Source of the DNA: Bacillota bacterium
GTDB taxonomy: Bacteria; Bacillota; Clostridia; Lachnospirales; Lachnospiraceae
Reading direction: 5' to 3'
Assembly (NCBI GenBank): GCA_023391695.1
Contig: JAEWAK010000037.1
Span: 124,001 to 188,000, forward strand
Length of the DNA: 64,000 nucleotides
This document shows, in pieces, positions 42,290 to 52,065 of the stretch. How positions within the stretch are numbered: the stretch's first letter is position 1; each line of letters starts with the position of its first letter. A program made the translations under genes and the position numbers. The notes beneath the pieces were generated by a model that saw only the letters and a program-made list of their open reading frames with translations, was not told where the DNA came from and searched no databases.

Positions 42290-43228
42290 TCAAATCGTTA
42301 ATAAATTTATAATATCCACCTTCTTTTTCAGTTCCTCCACCAGTTCCCGCTTCGGAGGTTTTGTGCCTTTGGTGGTCACAGCTCCGGCTGAAGCAGCCAG
42401 GCCGTATTTTGCGCATTCTATAAAGTCCATTCCCTGATCCAGTCCATAGGCCAGTGCCGCAACCATGGCATCCCCTGCACCTACGGTCGAATGGGCTTCC
42501 ACTTTTAAACCGGGGCATTTTATTACCCTGTCCCTCGTTAAAAATAATGCCCCCATCTGCCCCAGTGAGATTGCTGCCATCCGGATTCCTTTCTCCAAAA
42601 GTTTATTGCCCATCTTAACCAGTTCTTTTTCATCCGCACGGTAATCCATCTGAAAATATCCTTCCAATTCCGCACGGTTTGGTTTAATGTAATCGGGTGC
42701 GGCATCCAGGGAATGGATGAACAATTCCCCATCCGTATCCAAAAATACTTTCGCGCCTTTTTCCTTTACTTTTTGAATCAGGTTCTGATATACCGATCTA
42801 CTGATTCCGTTGGGTATACTTCCTGCTATTACAAAGAGGGTATCTTCCTTGGCATAACCAAGTAATTTCTGTGTTAACTGCTCTAATTCTTCTTCACTGA
42901 CTACCGGTCCCGGCTCATTCAGCTCCGTTACAAAACCATTCGCCTCCAGGACCTTCATATTCGTCCTGACTTCATTTTTGATCCCGACAAAATCAGACCG
43001 GATCCCCTGTTCCTTTAAGACCTTCTCAATCAGGTTTCCGCCGCTCCCCCCTATAAAACCAGTTGCGATGGATTCGCCGCCTAATTCCTTGATGGTCTTG
43101 GATACATTAATGCCCTTGCCTCCCACATCCATAATGACATTTTTAAGACGGTTTAAACCGCCTCTTTCCAACTGTTCCAATTCAACTGTCTTATCAATGG
43201 CCGGATTCATAGTTACTGTTATGATCAT
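42290..43228 (-). CDS. fruK: 1-phosphofructokinase (PfkB family)
   Basis: 312 residues. N-terminal TMNPAIDKTVEL and GGKGINVSKTIKELGG, PfkB signature near the C-terminus with STVGAGDAMVAAL (catalytic Asp). Phosphorylates fructose 1-phosphate to fructose 1,6-bisphosphate with ATP; tagatose-6-phosphate kinase is the main alternative. The ATG at 43228 has GGAG and lies 4 bases after the EIIA gene, so it belongs to the same operon. The 253-base gap after it has a GTGCGC/GCGCAC hairpin near 42051. Confidence 0.9.
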   Translation of the reverse strand: MIITVTMNPAIDKTVELEQLERGGLNRLKNVIMDVGGKGINVSKTIKELGGESIATGFIGGSGGNLIEKVLKEQGIRSDFVGIKNEVRTNMKVLEANGFVTELNEPGPVVSEEELEQLTQKLLGYAKEDTLFVIAGSIPNGISRSVYQNLIQKVKEKGAKVFLDTDGELFIHSLDAAPDYIKPNRAELEGYFQMDYRADEKELVKMGNKLLEKGIRMAAISLGQMGALFLTRDRVIKCPGLKVEAHSTVGAGDAMVAALAYGLDQGMDFIECAKYGLAASAGAVTTKGTKPPKRELVEELKKKVDIINLLTI

Positions 43229-43232
43229 GGAA

Positions 43233-43658
43233 TCACTCCTTATCCGTGAAAATACTATATATTTCATCCACACTGCTGTTTATCAGGTTATTCACTGCTT
43301 CTTCCGTGGATAATTTATCCGCAATGTTAGCCAGTACATCCAGATGTTCTTCTCCCACGCCGGCAATTCCGATTACTATATAGACCGGTTCCTCTTTCCA
43401 CATGGTGCCTTCCGGGAATATCATAACCGCAATGCCGGATCTCTTAATATTCTTTTTCGCTTCTTCCACTCCGTGGGGTATTGCGATTCCATTTCCGATG
43501 AAGGTGGAGAAAGTCACTTCCCTTTGTAACATCCCATCGATATAACTCTCCTCCACATAACCGCTTTCATATAATAACCGACCGACTTCCCGGATCACTT
43601 CTTCTTTGGGTTTTGCTTTGCAGTTTAATAATATATTGTTTTTTTTCAATAAGTCCAC
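43233..43658 (-). CDS. mtlF: Mannitol-type PTS EIIA component
   Basis: 141 residues. The phosphorylated histidine lies in GNGIAIPHG (about residue 62); the start DLLKKNNILLNCKAKPKEE and the segment IDGMLQREVTFSTF are like MtlF. Start is GTG at 43658 with an AGGA-containing region upstream. It passes phosphate from HPr to the EIIB domain of the MtlA-like permease. Lies between mtlR and fruK. Confidence 0.9.
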   Translation of the reverse strand: MDLLKKNNILLNCKAKPKEEVIREVGRLLYESGYVEESYIDGMLQREVTFSTFIGNGIAIPHGVEEAKKNIKRSGIAVMIFPEGTMWKEEPVYIVIGIAGVGEEHLDVLANIADKLSTEEAVNNLINSSVDEIYSIFTDKE

Positions 43659-43823
43659 TTTATCCTGTTCCTTTCTATTAAAACTGATCTGTTTACGGCT
43701 GCTTTTCTTACCTTTATTATAGTCTTACCGAACCGTGAATTTCAATGAATACAAAAATGAGTTTGACACTATCCGTTAGCGACATTTTTAAACTTGTAAC
43801 CCTGGAGCGGTTTCTTGTAAATC

Positions 43824-45920
43824 TTAAACCTGATCCAGATACTGGTTAAAATATTTTTTCAGTTCCTTGGAGATATAGCCCTGAATTTTCTCTTTATCAC
43901 CGCCGAATATAATTTTCAAAAAATCGTCCTCTTCAATTAACTGGCTGCTTAAATACCCCATAATGCTGGTGTTTTCCCTGGTATGCCCGTCATCCGGAAT
44001 TAACATTATGATAACGGCACGTATATTCATAAAAAACGGATCCAAAAACTGCGTCAGTTCCCTGGTGACGCAAACCGAAAAACTGGGCTTTACCACTCCT
44101 TTGGTACGGGTATGCAGCAGGGCAAAATCATACTCTGGTATAATCTGGGAGGCGATTTTTTCCCTTCTTCTTATATCTTCCTGGATCAGGAGGCGTTTAT
44201 CATTATATGGGGATAATTTTTCGGTGACCGCCACCAGCAGTTCATCAAAAGTAATGTAACTGCTGACCTTAAAAAACAGGAATTCCTTCAGTATGGATTT
44301 AATCTGGGTAGCGGTATAATTCACCTGTTCCAGTTGCAGGGAAAAGTCCTTATCCATTATATTGTTTTTCGGGATTTTGGCATACATCCTTACTTTGGTT
44401 TCAATCTGTTCCAGGTCCGAATCAATTAACAGCGGACTGACACGGATAATATCTGCCCTGACCTCATTCAATTTAATGCTGGAAATCAGAAAATCCAGTT
44501 TGTTAAGAACTTCAGGGGTTAAATCGTCTTTACCGTAGGTAACGATTTCCGCTCTCTCTTTTAAATAGCGTTTCAGTTTTGTATGCATTAACCTGGAGAT
44601 ACCGATTCCGCTGGCACACACAATCCCGATATCGACCTTGCGTTTGCTCTCCTTCTGGTTTTCCAGCCTTACGCCTGCGGCACCGAAATGCATGGCTAAA
44701 AAGCCGATCTCTTCCTCCGGCACTTTGTATCCGTATCTTTTGGTAATTAAACTACCCACCTTCAGGCATTTTTTAAAAATATCCGGATAGGTACCTTTTA
44801 TTTCCGGTAAAAGCGGATTGGAAATAATCATATGATTTTTAAGCCGGACGAAGGTGGGCTGTAAGTGTGCCAGCAGTCCTACGATAAATTCTTCATCCTG
44901 CTTCAGCTCATAAGCCAGGTTCTCATCATAAACATCAATCATATCATTGATAAAATTTAATATTTCTTCCCGTTCCGTAAGGTTTTCGATTTCCAAGCCT
45001 TCATCAATATATTGTAATTTAGAGCCTTTTATATGCAATAGCACATAGGCAATCTCAATGTCAGGAATTTCAATCTGGAATTCCTCCTCCAGAGAATTTG
45101 CAATATGCAGCGCTAAATCATAATCTTCATCTTTATTCAGCCTTTCCAGCAATTCATTATTGGGTTCAATAATTTCTTCCTGTAAAATGCGGTTCACCGC
45201 AATGGTAACGTGAAGGATCAACCCGATATAGGAATTTTCCGTTAACCGTGCAAGTCTCTTATCCCGGATGCTTTTAAAACAGGTAATGACCTGTTTTAAA
45301 ACCTCGTTATTGATCAAATTATATATATTTTTTCCTTCCGTATCCCGGATCACGTCCAAAATAGTCCGCTCGTTGTCATCGGACATATTTTTCATGATTT
45401 TACTGTCAATATTTTCATCGATAAATTTTCTGACCGCCAGCCGGTAATTTTTTTCACTGCCTTCTAAGGCAACTCCGTATCCCTGTTTCCTGATTATTTT
45501 CAGGTCAAACTGTTTAAACCAGTCCTCAATCGCTTCCATATCATTGCTGATGGTAGCTTCACTGACTCCGAATATATTCCCGTAATAATACAGTTTCTTC
45601 GGTGTCCTGTCCTTTAATATCTCTAATATCAGCCTTTTTCTTCTCTCTTCCTTATCGCCGGAATCAACTACATCCGCTTCCTTTAATATGGAAAGTAAAT
45701 TCTTTTTATCCGCTTCTTCTCCGTCCAGCCAAATGCCGATACCTGTTTTCGTCTGCAGGGAAACTTTATATTTTCTTAAAGAAGCATCCACATATTCCAG
45801 TTCTCTTTGTACGGTCCTTTTGCTGACTTTAATTTCATCAGCCAGTTTCCTGACTGATACAACCTGATTTTCCTGTAATAAAATAAGCAATATCTGTCGA
45901 AGCCGCGGTGAAAAATTCAT
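43824..45920 (-). CDS. mtlR: PRD-containing transcriptional activator (MtlR-like)
   Basis: 698 residues. Two N-terminal helix-turn-helix regions (SVRKLADEIKVSKRTVQREL; GVSEATISNDMEAIEDWF), PRD1 and PRD2 (about 180-400, with conserved His in LILHVTIA, LLHIKGSK, LLAHLQP and LAMHFGAAG), an EIIB-like domain with VCASGIGISRL (about 405-490) and a C-terminal EIIA-like domain with LLHTRTKG (His). Activity is set by phosphorylation from HPr and by the PTS permease. ATG at 45920, nine bases from AAGGAGGG. Position between mtlA and mtlF matches Bacillus/Geobacillus mtl operons. Confidence 0.92.
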   Translation of the reverse strand: MNFSPRLRQILLILLQENQVVSVRKLADEIKVSKRTVQRELEYVDASLRKYKVSLQTKTGIGIWLDGEEADKKNLLSILKEADVVDSGDKEERRKRLILEILKDRTPKKLYYYGNIFGVSEATISNDMEAIEDWFKQFDLKIIRKQGYGVALEGSEKNYRLAVRKFIDENIDSKIMKNMSDDNERTILDVIRDTEGKNIYNLINNEVLKQVITCFKSIRDKRLARLTENSYIGLILHVTIAVNRILQEEIIEPNNELLERLNKDEDYDLALHIANSLEEEFQIEIPDIEIAYVLLHIKGSKLQYIDEGLEIENLTEREEILNFINDMIDVYDENLAYELKQDEEFIVGLLAHLQPTFVRLKNHMIISNPLLPEIKGTYPDIFKKCLKVGSLITKRYGYKVPEEEIGFLAMHFGAAGVRLENQKESKRKVDIGIVCASGIGISRLMHTKLKRYLKERAEIVTYGKDDLTPEVLNKLDFLISSIKLNEVRADIIRVSPLLIDSDLEQIETKVRMYAKIPKNNIMDKDFSLQLEQVNYTATQIKSILKEFLFFKVSSYITFDELLVAVTEKLSPYNDKRLLIQEDIRRREKIASQIIPEYDFALLHTRTKGVVKPSFSVCVTRELTQFLDPFFMNIRAVIIMLIPDDGHTRENTSIMGYLSSQLIEEDDFLKIIFGGDKEKIQGYISKELKKYFNQYLDQV

Positions 45921-46018
45921 AAAATCCAACCCTCCTTTACTCTTCTTTAAAATGCGCGAATAGGGGGCATTGCATCATGCAATAACCCCTCTCCGCAAGT
46001 TTACGAATTTTTAATTTA

Positions 46019-47398
46019 TTAATTCTGTTTTAATTCTTCCACCAAAATGTCATATTCCGGCGCCGATAAAAAGTTCTTAATTAAAACCAGTTTGGCGTCG
46101 GGATTGCTGTGAGCTGCACGTTCCCCTAACTCCACATGGGTTACTACAATTTCCGCATCCTTAGGAATAGAAGATACGGAGGCATGAACCACGTTGATGT
46201 GTCCTAGCCCTGCCGCCGCCAACTTCTTGCGGAGCACCGTCGCTCCCATGGCACTGGAACCCATTCCGGCGTCACAGGCAAATACGATATTTTTCACGTT
46301 AGCACTGTCGATACTTACGGTTTCTTTCTTTATACCTTTGGAGGCTGTTTTCATATCCTGAACCATTTGTTTCGCAGCTTCCATATCTTCGTCTTTACCA
46401 AAAATCTTCAATAAAGGTACCGCAACAATACAGGATACGGCTGTTGCTACCAGGACTCCTAATATAACCGGAATATATCCGTTCCTGGGAGTCATGGCAA
46501 GAACCGATATGATACTTCCCGGAGAAGCCGGTGATACCAGGCCGCCGCCTAATAAGTTAAGGGTAAAGATACCGCTTGCACCGCCTGCGATAGCTGCTAA
46601 TAATAAGGTCGGATTCATTAAAATATAAGGGAAATAAATTTCATGGATACCGCCCAAAAAGTGGATAATAATCGCACCGGGTGCGGAACTTCTCGCTGAA
46701 CCCTTGCCGGCGATACAATAAGCCAGTAAAATACCAAGTCCCGGGCCAGGATTTGCTTCCAGTAAAAAGAAGATGGATTTACCTATTTCTTTTGACTGCT
46801 CCATACCCATTGGTGATAAAATACCGTGGTTAACTGCGTTGTTTAAGAATAAAACTTTAGCGGGTTCAATAAAGACACTGGCTAAAGGAAGTAACCCACG
46901 GTCAACAAAGAAACCGACACCGGCTTCCATAACTGCATTCAATTGTGTTACAACCGGAGAAATCCCCTTTAAAGCAAGTAATGCAAGTATAGCACCAATA
47001 ATACCAAGTGAAAAGTTATTTACAAGCATTTCAAAACCGGCTTTTACTTTTCCTTCAATTAATTTATCAAATTTTTTAAGAATCCAGGCACTAAGGGGGC
47101 CCATAATCATTGCCCCGATAAACATAGGTACATCCGAACCAACAATTACACCCATGGTTGCTATTGCACCTATAACTCCGCCCCGATGGCCGGCAACCAC
47201 ACTTCCTCCTGTGAAAGCAATTAATAAGGTTAGTAAGGTTGTTGACATAGGACCTACCAAGGCTGCAAGGTTTTCATTTGGCAGCCATCCTGTCGGAATG
47301 AATAATGCAGTAATGATCCCCCATGCTATAAATGCCCCAATATTCGGCATTACCATACCGCTTAAAAATCTTCCAAACACTTGAACTTTTTCTTTCAT
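46019..47398 (-). CDS. mtlA: Mannitol-specific PTS permease EIICB
   Basis: 459 residues. The membrane EIIC domain (about 1-340) has the signature GGIHEIYFPYILM and the N-terminal SGMVMPNIGAFIAWGIITAL of MtlA. The EIIB domain (about 370-459) carries the phospho-cysteine in FACDAGMGSSAMGA. It imports and phosphorylates mannitol to mannitol 1-phosphate. No EIIA domain is fused, so EIIA is the separate gene at 43233-43658. ATG at 47398. First gene of the operon, with a promoter at 47486-47515. Confidence 0.94.
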   Translation of the reverse strand: MKEKVQVFGRFLSGMVMPNIGAFIAWGIITALFIPTGWLPNENLAALVGPMSTTLLTLLIAFTGGSVVAGHRGGVIGAIATMGVIVGSDVPMFIGAMIMGPLSAWILKKFDKLIEGKVKAGFEMLVNNFSLGIIGAILALLALKGISPVVTQLNAVMEAGVGFFVDRGLLPLASVFIEPAKVLFLNNAVNHGILSPMGMEQSKEIGKSIFFLLEANPGPGLGILLAYCIAGKGSARSSAPGAIIIHFLGGIHEIYFPYILMNPTLLLAAIAGGASGIFTLNLLGGGLVSPASPGSIISVLAMTPRNGYIPVILGVLVATAVSCIVAVPLLKIFGKDEDMEAAKQMVQDMKTASKGIKKETVSIDSANVKNIVFACDAGMGSSAMGATVLRKKLAAAGLGHINVVHASVSSIPKDAEIVVTHVELGERAAHSNPDAKLVLIKNFLSAPEYDILVEELKQN

Positions 47399-47485
47399 CT
47401 CATACCCTCTCTTCTGAAAATTAATGAACAGTTAATATCATTTTCTGAAGAATCGATTGGCCAATCATCTTCTTAAGATAGTTTA

Positions 47486-47515
47486 ATTATAACGGGTATA
47501 CCTGTATAAATTCAA
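47486..47515 (-). promoter_or_regulatory. Promoter of the mannitol operon
   Basis: On the minus strand TTGAAT (47510-47515), 18-base spacer containing the palindrome GGTATACC, TATAAT (47486-47491). About 90 bases upstream of mtlA. Confidence 0.6.
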
Positions 47516-47696
47516 CTTTAACAAACGTCAATTTGTCGCTATTCAATAATGACATGACTGAATACCGATTTAATTTATGCAATTTTCACAAATTCAAATG
47601 ATTTTTTAAGTCAAAATGGATAATAGTAATCATATTATTCTAACTAAATACACGAAAAAAAGCCCATCCAATTAAGTCTGAATCAGGCTCTGTTCT

Positions 47697-48047
47697 TTAA
47701 ACCATATAACTGACACCGATAATGACCAGGGTCAGAATTAAATATGCCAGGGTAAGCAGCATGAGAATGCGCATAATTGAAAAGATAACCTTCCACATTC
47801 TTTTACTGACTGTTTCGTTCGCAGAATCAAATGTATAATTCCTTATATCTTTTTTTATCTGCTTAACCGAAAGAACCAGTATGACGCTCCACAGGATATA
47901 CATAATAACTTCTATAAAAACAGATAATGAACTGTAAGGTATGGGCAGCATTTCAAAACCAAACATCCATGGTAATAATACGATAACCAAATAAAGAACG
48001 AAATGAATGACACAGGTTGTTAACCGGTATCTTGTTTTTTCATTCAT
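47697..48047 (-). CDS. Small membrane protein of unknown function
   Basis: 116 residues, three or four hydrophobic helices (about 8-30, 38-60, 88-112) separated by a short charged loop (KQIKKDIRNY). No family recognised. ATG at 48047 with AGGAGGAAGG. It has its own upstream terminator at 48073-48149 and probably a weak terminator at 47650-47690. Confidence 0.75.
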   Translation of the reverse strand: MNEKTRYRLTTCVIHFVLYLVIVLLPWMFGFEMLPIPYSSLSVFIEVIMYILWSVILVLSVKQIKKDIRNYTFDSANETVSKRMWKVIFSIMRILMLLTLAYLILTLVIIGVSYMV

Positions 48048-48072
48048 CCAACCTTCCTCCTGTACTATAGAA

Positions 48073-48149
48073 AGACTGCTGTAAAACTTATATTTATATT
48101 TTTAGGAGTTTATTTATTGGATAGTAGTTATTAAGTTTTACAGCAGTCT
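48073..48149. terminator. Long-stem terminator after the ABC exporter operon
   Basis: A perfect 18-bp stem (AGACTGCTGTAAAACTTA at 48073-48090, TAAGTTTTACAGCAGTCT at 48132-48149) with a 41-base loop; the minus-strand tail is TTCTATAG. Similar in style to the long-loop structure at 6128. Confidence 0.65.
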
Positions 48150-48266
48150 CTTTGTTTTATTTAGTTTATCTTAAATCCATGGATTATATACCATATTTCT
48201 TACATAATTATTAATTAACTCCATGGATGAGATAAAAAATCCGGACAGGGCATCAACGCCTTTACT

Positions 48267-50162
48267 TTATGATAATTCAAACATACCGGTATAAAGCTGG
48301 TAATATTTCCCCTTCTGTCCGATTAAATCTTCATGGCTTCCGCGTTCGATGATTTCACCGTTTTCCAGTACCATAATGGCATGGGAATTGCGGACGGTGG
48401 AGAGCCTGTGGGCAATGACAAATACGGTTCTTCCCTCCATTAAGCGGTCCATTCCTTTTTCAATCAGCGCTTCCGTCCTGGTGTCGATGGAAGATGTCGC
48501 CTCATCCAGGATAAGGACAGGAGGGTCTGCAACCGCTGCTCTTGCAATGGTTATTAACTGCCTCTGCCCCTGGGAAAGATTAGCCCCGTCGGAGGTCAGC
48601 AGGGTTTCATAGCCCTGGGGAAGATGTTTGATAAAGGCATGGGCATTGGCCAGTTTGGATGCCGCAATGATTTCTTCATCCGTCGCATCCAGTCTGCCGT
48701 ACCGGATATTTTCCATGACCGTCCCCGTAAATAAGTGGGAATCCTGGAGAACCATTGCCAGGGAACGCCTAAGATCATCTTTTTTAATCTTATTGATATT
48801 AATTCCGTCATATCGGATTTTGCCGTCGGGTACATCATAGAACCGGTTGATCAGATTCGTAATAGTAGTCTTGCCGGCTCCCGTGGAACCTACAAAGGCA
48901 ATCTTCTGCCCCAGTTTGGCATAAAGGCTGATGCCTTTTAATACGGTTTTATTTTCTTCATAACCAAAGGTCACATTATCAAAATCAACCTCGCCCTTGA
49001 CCCTGGTATAAGTAACGGTATTCTCATTTTTATGGGGATGCTTCCAGGCCCAAATACCGGTTCTTTCCGTTGTTTCCGTGATTTTGCCGTCTGCATCAAG
49101 CTTTGCATTCACTAAAGTGACATAACCCTCATCCGTCTCCGGTTCCTCGTCGATCATGTTAAATATCCTCTCCGCTCCCGCCAGGGCGGAAAGTACGGAG
49201 TTAACCTGCTGGGACATCTGGGTAATTGGCTGGGAGAAACTTCTGGTATACTGCAAAAATGCAACTACCGTACCGATAGTCAGATAACCTGCAACGGAGA
49301 GAATCCCTCCGAATATGGCAGTAGTGGCATACAGAAGATGGGACAGATTGCCCATGATCGGCATTAAAATATTGGCAAAGGTATTTGCATTGGTGGCAGC
49401 CTCACATAACTCATCGTTTAATTTATCAAACTGGGCTTTGGCTGCTTCTTCATGGCAGAAAACCTTCACTACTTTCTGGCCTTCAAACATTTCCTCAATA
49501 TAGCCGTTTACCTTGCCAAGATGCACCTGCTGGTTCTTAAAATAGACTCCGCTTTTACCGCCGATTTTTTTAATGACATTTATCATGACAAACAACATGC
49601 ATACTACAAGAATAGTAAGCTGCCAGCTGAAAGTAAGCATCATGGCGAACACACCGATTACGGTAATCGCAGAAGAAATAAAGTTTGCAAAACTGTTGCT
49701 TAACATTTCCCGGATGGTATCCGTATCATTGGTATACCGGCTCATTAAATCCCCGTGGGTATGGGTATCAAAGTATTTAATGGGATAAGACTCCATTTTA
49801 CGGAATAAATCCACCCTGATTTTATAAAGGGTCTTCGTAGACACATTTAACATGATCCTGCTGAAAACATAGGTAGATAACGCCCCCACCAGATAAATTG
49901 CTCCCATAAGGATAAGTGTCCGTACAAACCCTGCAAATAAAGCTTCATCGTACTCCAGAAACAGCGGGTTAATATATTCGTCAATTACTCTTTTTAAATA
50001 CGAAGTACCTATTATCTGGGCCATGGAACTTAAAAAAATTGCTGCTATTACCAGTACCAGCTGTACTTTGTATTCTGTCATGTAGCTGAAAACCCTTTTC
50101 AAGGTCTTACCCGCGTTCTGGGGTTTTGCACCGGGTCTGGTGCCTCTCATCGGTCCTGGCAT
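48267..50162 (-). CDS. Heterodimeric ABC exporter, canonical-site subunit
   Basis: 631 residues: six-helix membrane domain (about 30-330), a linker insert of about 40 residues (ETTERTGIWAWKHPHKNEN), and an ATPase domain with Walker A GSTGAGKTT, signature LSQGQRQL, and Walker B VLILDEATSSID with the catalytic Glu intact. Starts 2 bases after its partner gene. Together they form a BmrCD/TM287-288-type drug or lipid exporter. ATG at 50162 with AAAGGAG. Confidence 0.92.
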   Translation of the reverse strand: MPGPMRGTRPGAKPQNAGKTLKRVFSYMTEYKVQLVLVIAAIFLSSMAQIIGTSYLKRVIDEYINPLFLEYDEALFAGFVRTLILMGAIYLVGALSTYVFSRIMLNVSTKTLYKIRVDLFRKMESYPIKYFDTHTHGDLMSRYTNDTDTIREMLSNSFANFISSAITVIGVFAMMLTFSWQLTILVVCMLFVMINVIKKIGGKSGVYFKNQQVHLGKVNGYIEEMFEGQKVVKVFCHEEAAKAQFDKLNDELCEAATNANTFANILMPIMGNLSHLLYATTAIFGGILSVAGYLTIGTVVAFLQYTRSFSQPITQMSQQVNSVLSALAGAERIFNMIDEEPETDEGYVTLVNAKLDADGKITETTERTGIWAWKHPHKNENTVTYTRVKGEVDFDNVTFGYEENKTVLKGISLYAKLGQKIAFVGSTGAGKTTITNLINRFYDVPDGKIRYDGININKIKKDDLRRSLAMVLQDSHLFTGTVMENIRYGRLDATDEEIIAASKLANAHAFIKHLPQGYETLLTSDGANLSQGQRQLITIARAAVADPPVLILDEATSSIDTRTEALIEKGMDRLMEGRTVFVIAHRLSTVRNSHAIMVLENGEIIERGSHEDLIGQKGKYYQLYTGMFELS

Positions 50163-50164
50163 AT

Positions 50165-51892
50165 TTAAGCTCCTTTCTGCTGGGATTCATATACATCCCG
50201 ATAAATTTCATTGCTTTCCATCAGTTCAAAAGGACTGGCAAAACCGTTGATTTTTCCATCATCCAGTACCAGTACCTTATCGGCATCGCTTACGGAGGAT
50301 ATTCTTTGTGCTATAATAATAGTCGTGGTACCCTTTAATTTATCCTTAAAAGCTTCCCGGATCTTTTTATCCGTGGCGGTATCTACCGCACTGGTGGAAT
50401 CGTCTAAAATAATGATTTTCGGTTTTTTCAGCAAGGCTCTGGCAATACATAATCTCTGCTTCTGCCCGCCGGAAACATTTACGCCTCCCTGCCCTAAATC
50501 TGTATCATACCCTGCCGGAAAAGACATGATAAAATCGTGGGCCTGGGCAGCCTTACAGGCATCTATAATTTCTTCTTCCGTGGCATTTTCATTCCCCCAT
50601 TTCAGGTTATCCCGTATGGTGCCGGAAAAAAGGACATTTTTTTGAAGTACCATTGCTACGTCGTCCCGGAGGGTATTAAGGGAGTATTCCTTTACATTAT
50701 GCCCCCCGACGATAACCTCTCCTTCAAATACATCATATAATCTGGGTATCAGCTGTACCAGAGAGGTCTTGGAAGATCCGGTACCCCCGATAATCCCTAT
50801 GGTTTCCCCTGAATTTATCTTAAAATCAATACCGGACAGTGTCAGGTTATCTTTATCCTTTGCATAACTGAAGGAAACATTCCTGAATTCAACGGAGCCG
50901 TTTTCCAATTTATATCCATCTGCAGCTTCCAGATCCGTAATATCAATTTTTTCTTCCAGTACTTCAACGATACGTGTAATGGAAGCCCTGGAAATAACCA
51001 GCATAATAAATATCATGGAAATCATCATGAGGGACATTAAAATCTGGCTTATGTAGTTAATAAAACTGGACAATTGGCCGATTTCAAAACTTCCTTCAAT
51101 GACCCGGTTACCGCCGAACCACAATATGGCTACGATACAGCCATACATGCTAAGCTGCATGATAGGCCCGTTTAAAATAATTAATTTTTCCGCAAATACC
51201 TGGGCTTTACGGACCGCATCGGCAGAAGCCTCAAATTTCTTTCTTTCATGGCTCTCCCGGACAAAAGATTTTACCACCCTTATTCCCACCAGATTTTCCT
51301 GTACATCCGAATTCATCCGGTCATAATGGGAAAGCATTTTCACAAACCTGGGATGGGCATTTGACATAATCAGGTACAAGGCCAGGGCCAGCAAGGGTAC
51401 GGCAACAAGAAAAACAGAAGATAATTCAGCGTTTATCAGGACTGCCATTACGGTTGCCCCAATTAACATGAGCGGAGCACGGACTGCCATACGGATTAAC
51501 ATCATAAAGGCATTCTGGGTATTGGTAACGTCCGTCGTAAGTCTGGTAACCAGGGAGGAGGTTGAAAATTTATCTACATTTGCAAAGGAAAAATCCTGTA
51601 CTTTATCAAACAGCCCTTTCCTTAAATTCTTTGCAAAACCCATACTGGCTTTCGCTGCCAGTTTACCGCCTAAAGCCCCGAACATCAGGGAAATTAAGGC
51701 CATGGATACCATGATCGCACCCATTTTTGCGATATAGCGGATACCGCCCTCCCCTAATATACCGTAATCAATCATATTGGCCATGACAAAGGGAATCAAA
51801 ATTTCCATCAACACTTCACCTACCATTATAACGGGCGTAAGTATGGCATATTTTTTGTATTCACCGATACATTGCATGAGTTTCTTAATCAT
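50165..51892 (-). CDS. Heterodimeric ABC exporter, degenerate-site subunit
   Basis: 575 residues: six-helix domain and ATPase domain with Walker A GGTGSSKTS, signature VSGGQKQRL and Walker B IIILDDSTSAVD. The catalytic glutamate is replaced by Asp, as in the non-consensus half of heterodimeric exporters. ATG at 51892 with GGAG. Co-transcribed with the canonical subunit and preceded by the MarR gene, which probably represses the operon. Confidence 0.92.
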   Translation of the reverse strand: MIKKLMQCIGEYKKYAILTPVIMVGEVLMEILIPFVMANMIDYGILGEGGIRYIAKMGAIMVSMALISLMFGALGGKLAAKASMGFAKNLRKGLFDKVQDFSFANVDKFSTSSLVTRLTTDVTNTQNAFMMLIRMAVRAPLMLIGATVMAVLINAELSSVFLVAVPLLALALYLIMSNAHPRFVKMLSHYDRMNSDVQENLVGIRVVKSFVRESHERKKFEASADAVRKAQVFAEKLIILNGPIMQLSMYGCIVAILWFGGNRVIEGSFEIGQLSSFINYISQILMSLMMISMIFIMLVISRASITRIVEVLEEKIDITDLEAADGYKLENGSVEFRNVSFSYAKDKDNLTLSGIDFKINSGETIGIIGGTGSSKTSLVQLIPRLYDVFEGEVIVGGHNVKEYSLNTLRDDVAMVLQKNVLFSGTIRDNLKWGNENATEEEIIDACKAAQAHDFIMSFPAGYDTDLGQGGVNVSGGQKQRLCIARALLKKPKIIILDDSTSAVDTATDKKIREAFKDKLKGTTTIIIAQRISSVSDADKVLVLDDGKINGFASPFELMESNEIYRDVYESQQKGA

Positions 51893-51950
51893 CGTCTGCT
51901 ACTCTCCTTTATTCATATTTATACTGAAACTTTGCAGTTCTACATAACTG

Positions 51951-51995
51951 AAGTCAAAGCGGATATTCCAAGTCCGCCATGCTGCTGTAAGGTTA
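51951..51995. repeat. Dispersed repeat family R3, copy 3
   Basis: GTCAAAGCGGATATTCC, then AGTCCGCCATGCTGC and TAAGGTTAAAA, in the 173-base gap between the MarR gene and the exporter genes. Confidence 0.55.
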
Positions 51996-52065
51996 AAAAT
52001 AAGGCTTACCGTCAGGAATTGTTCCCCGGATTCACCTCATAAATAAAAATAATACCGGTTAAATA

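Noticed and set aside
42243..42518. 91-codon minus-strand frame at the end of fruK.
   Set aside because: Shadow of the conserved fruK coding sequence; Cys/Arg/Gly-rich out-of-frame product.
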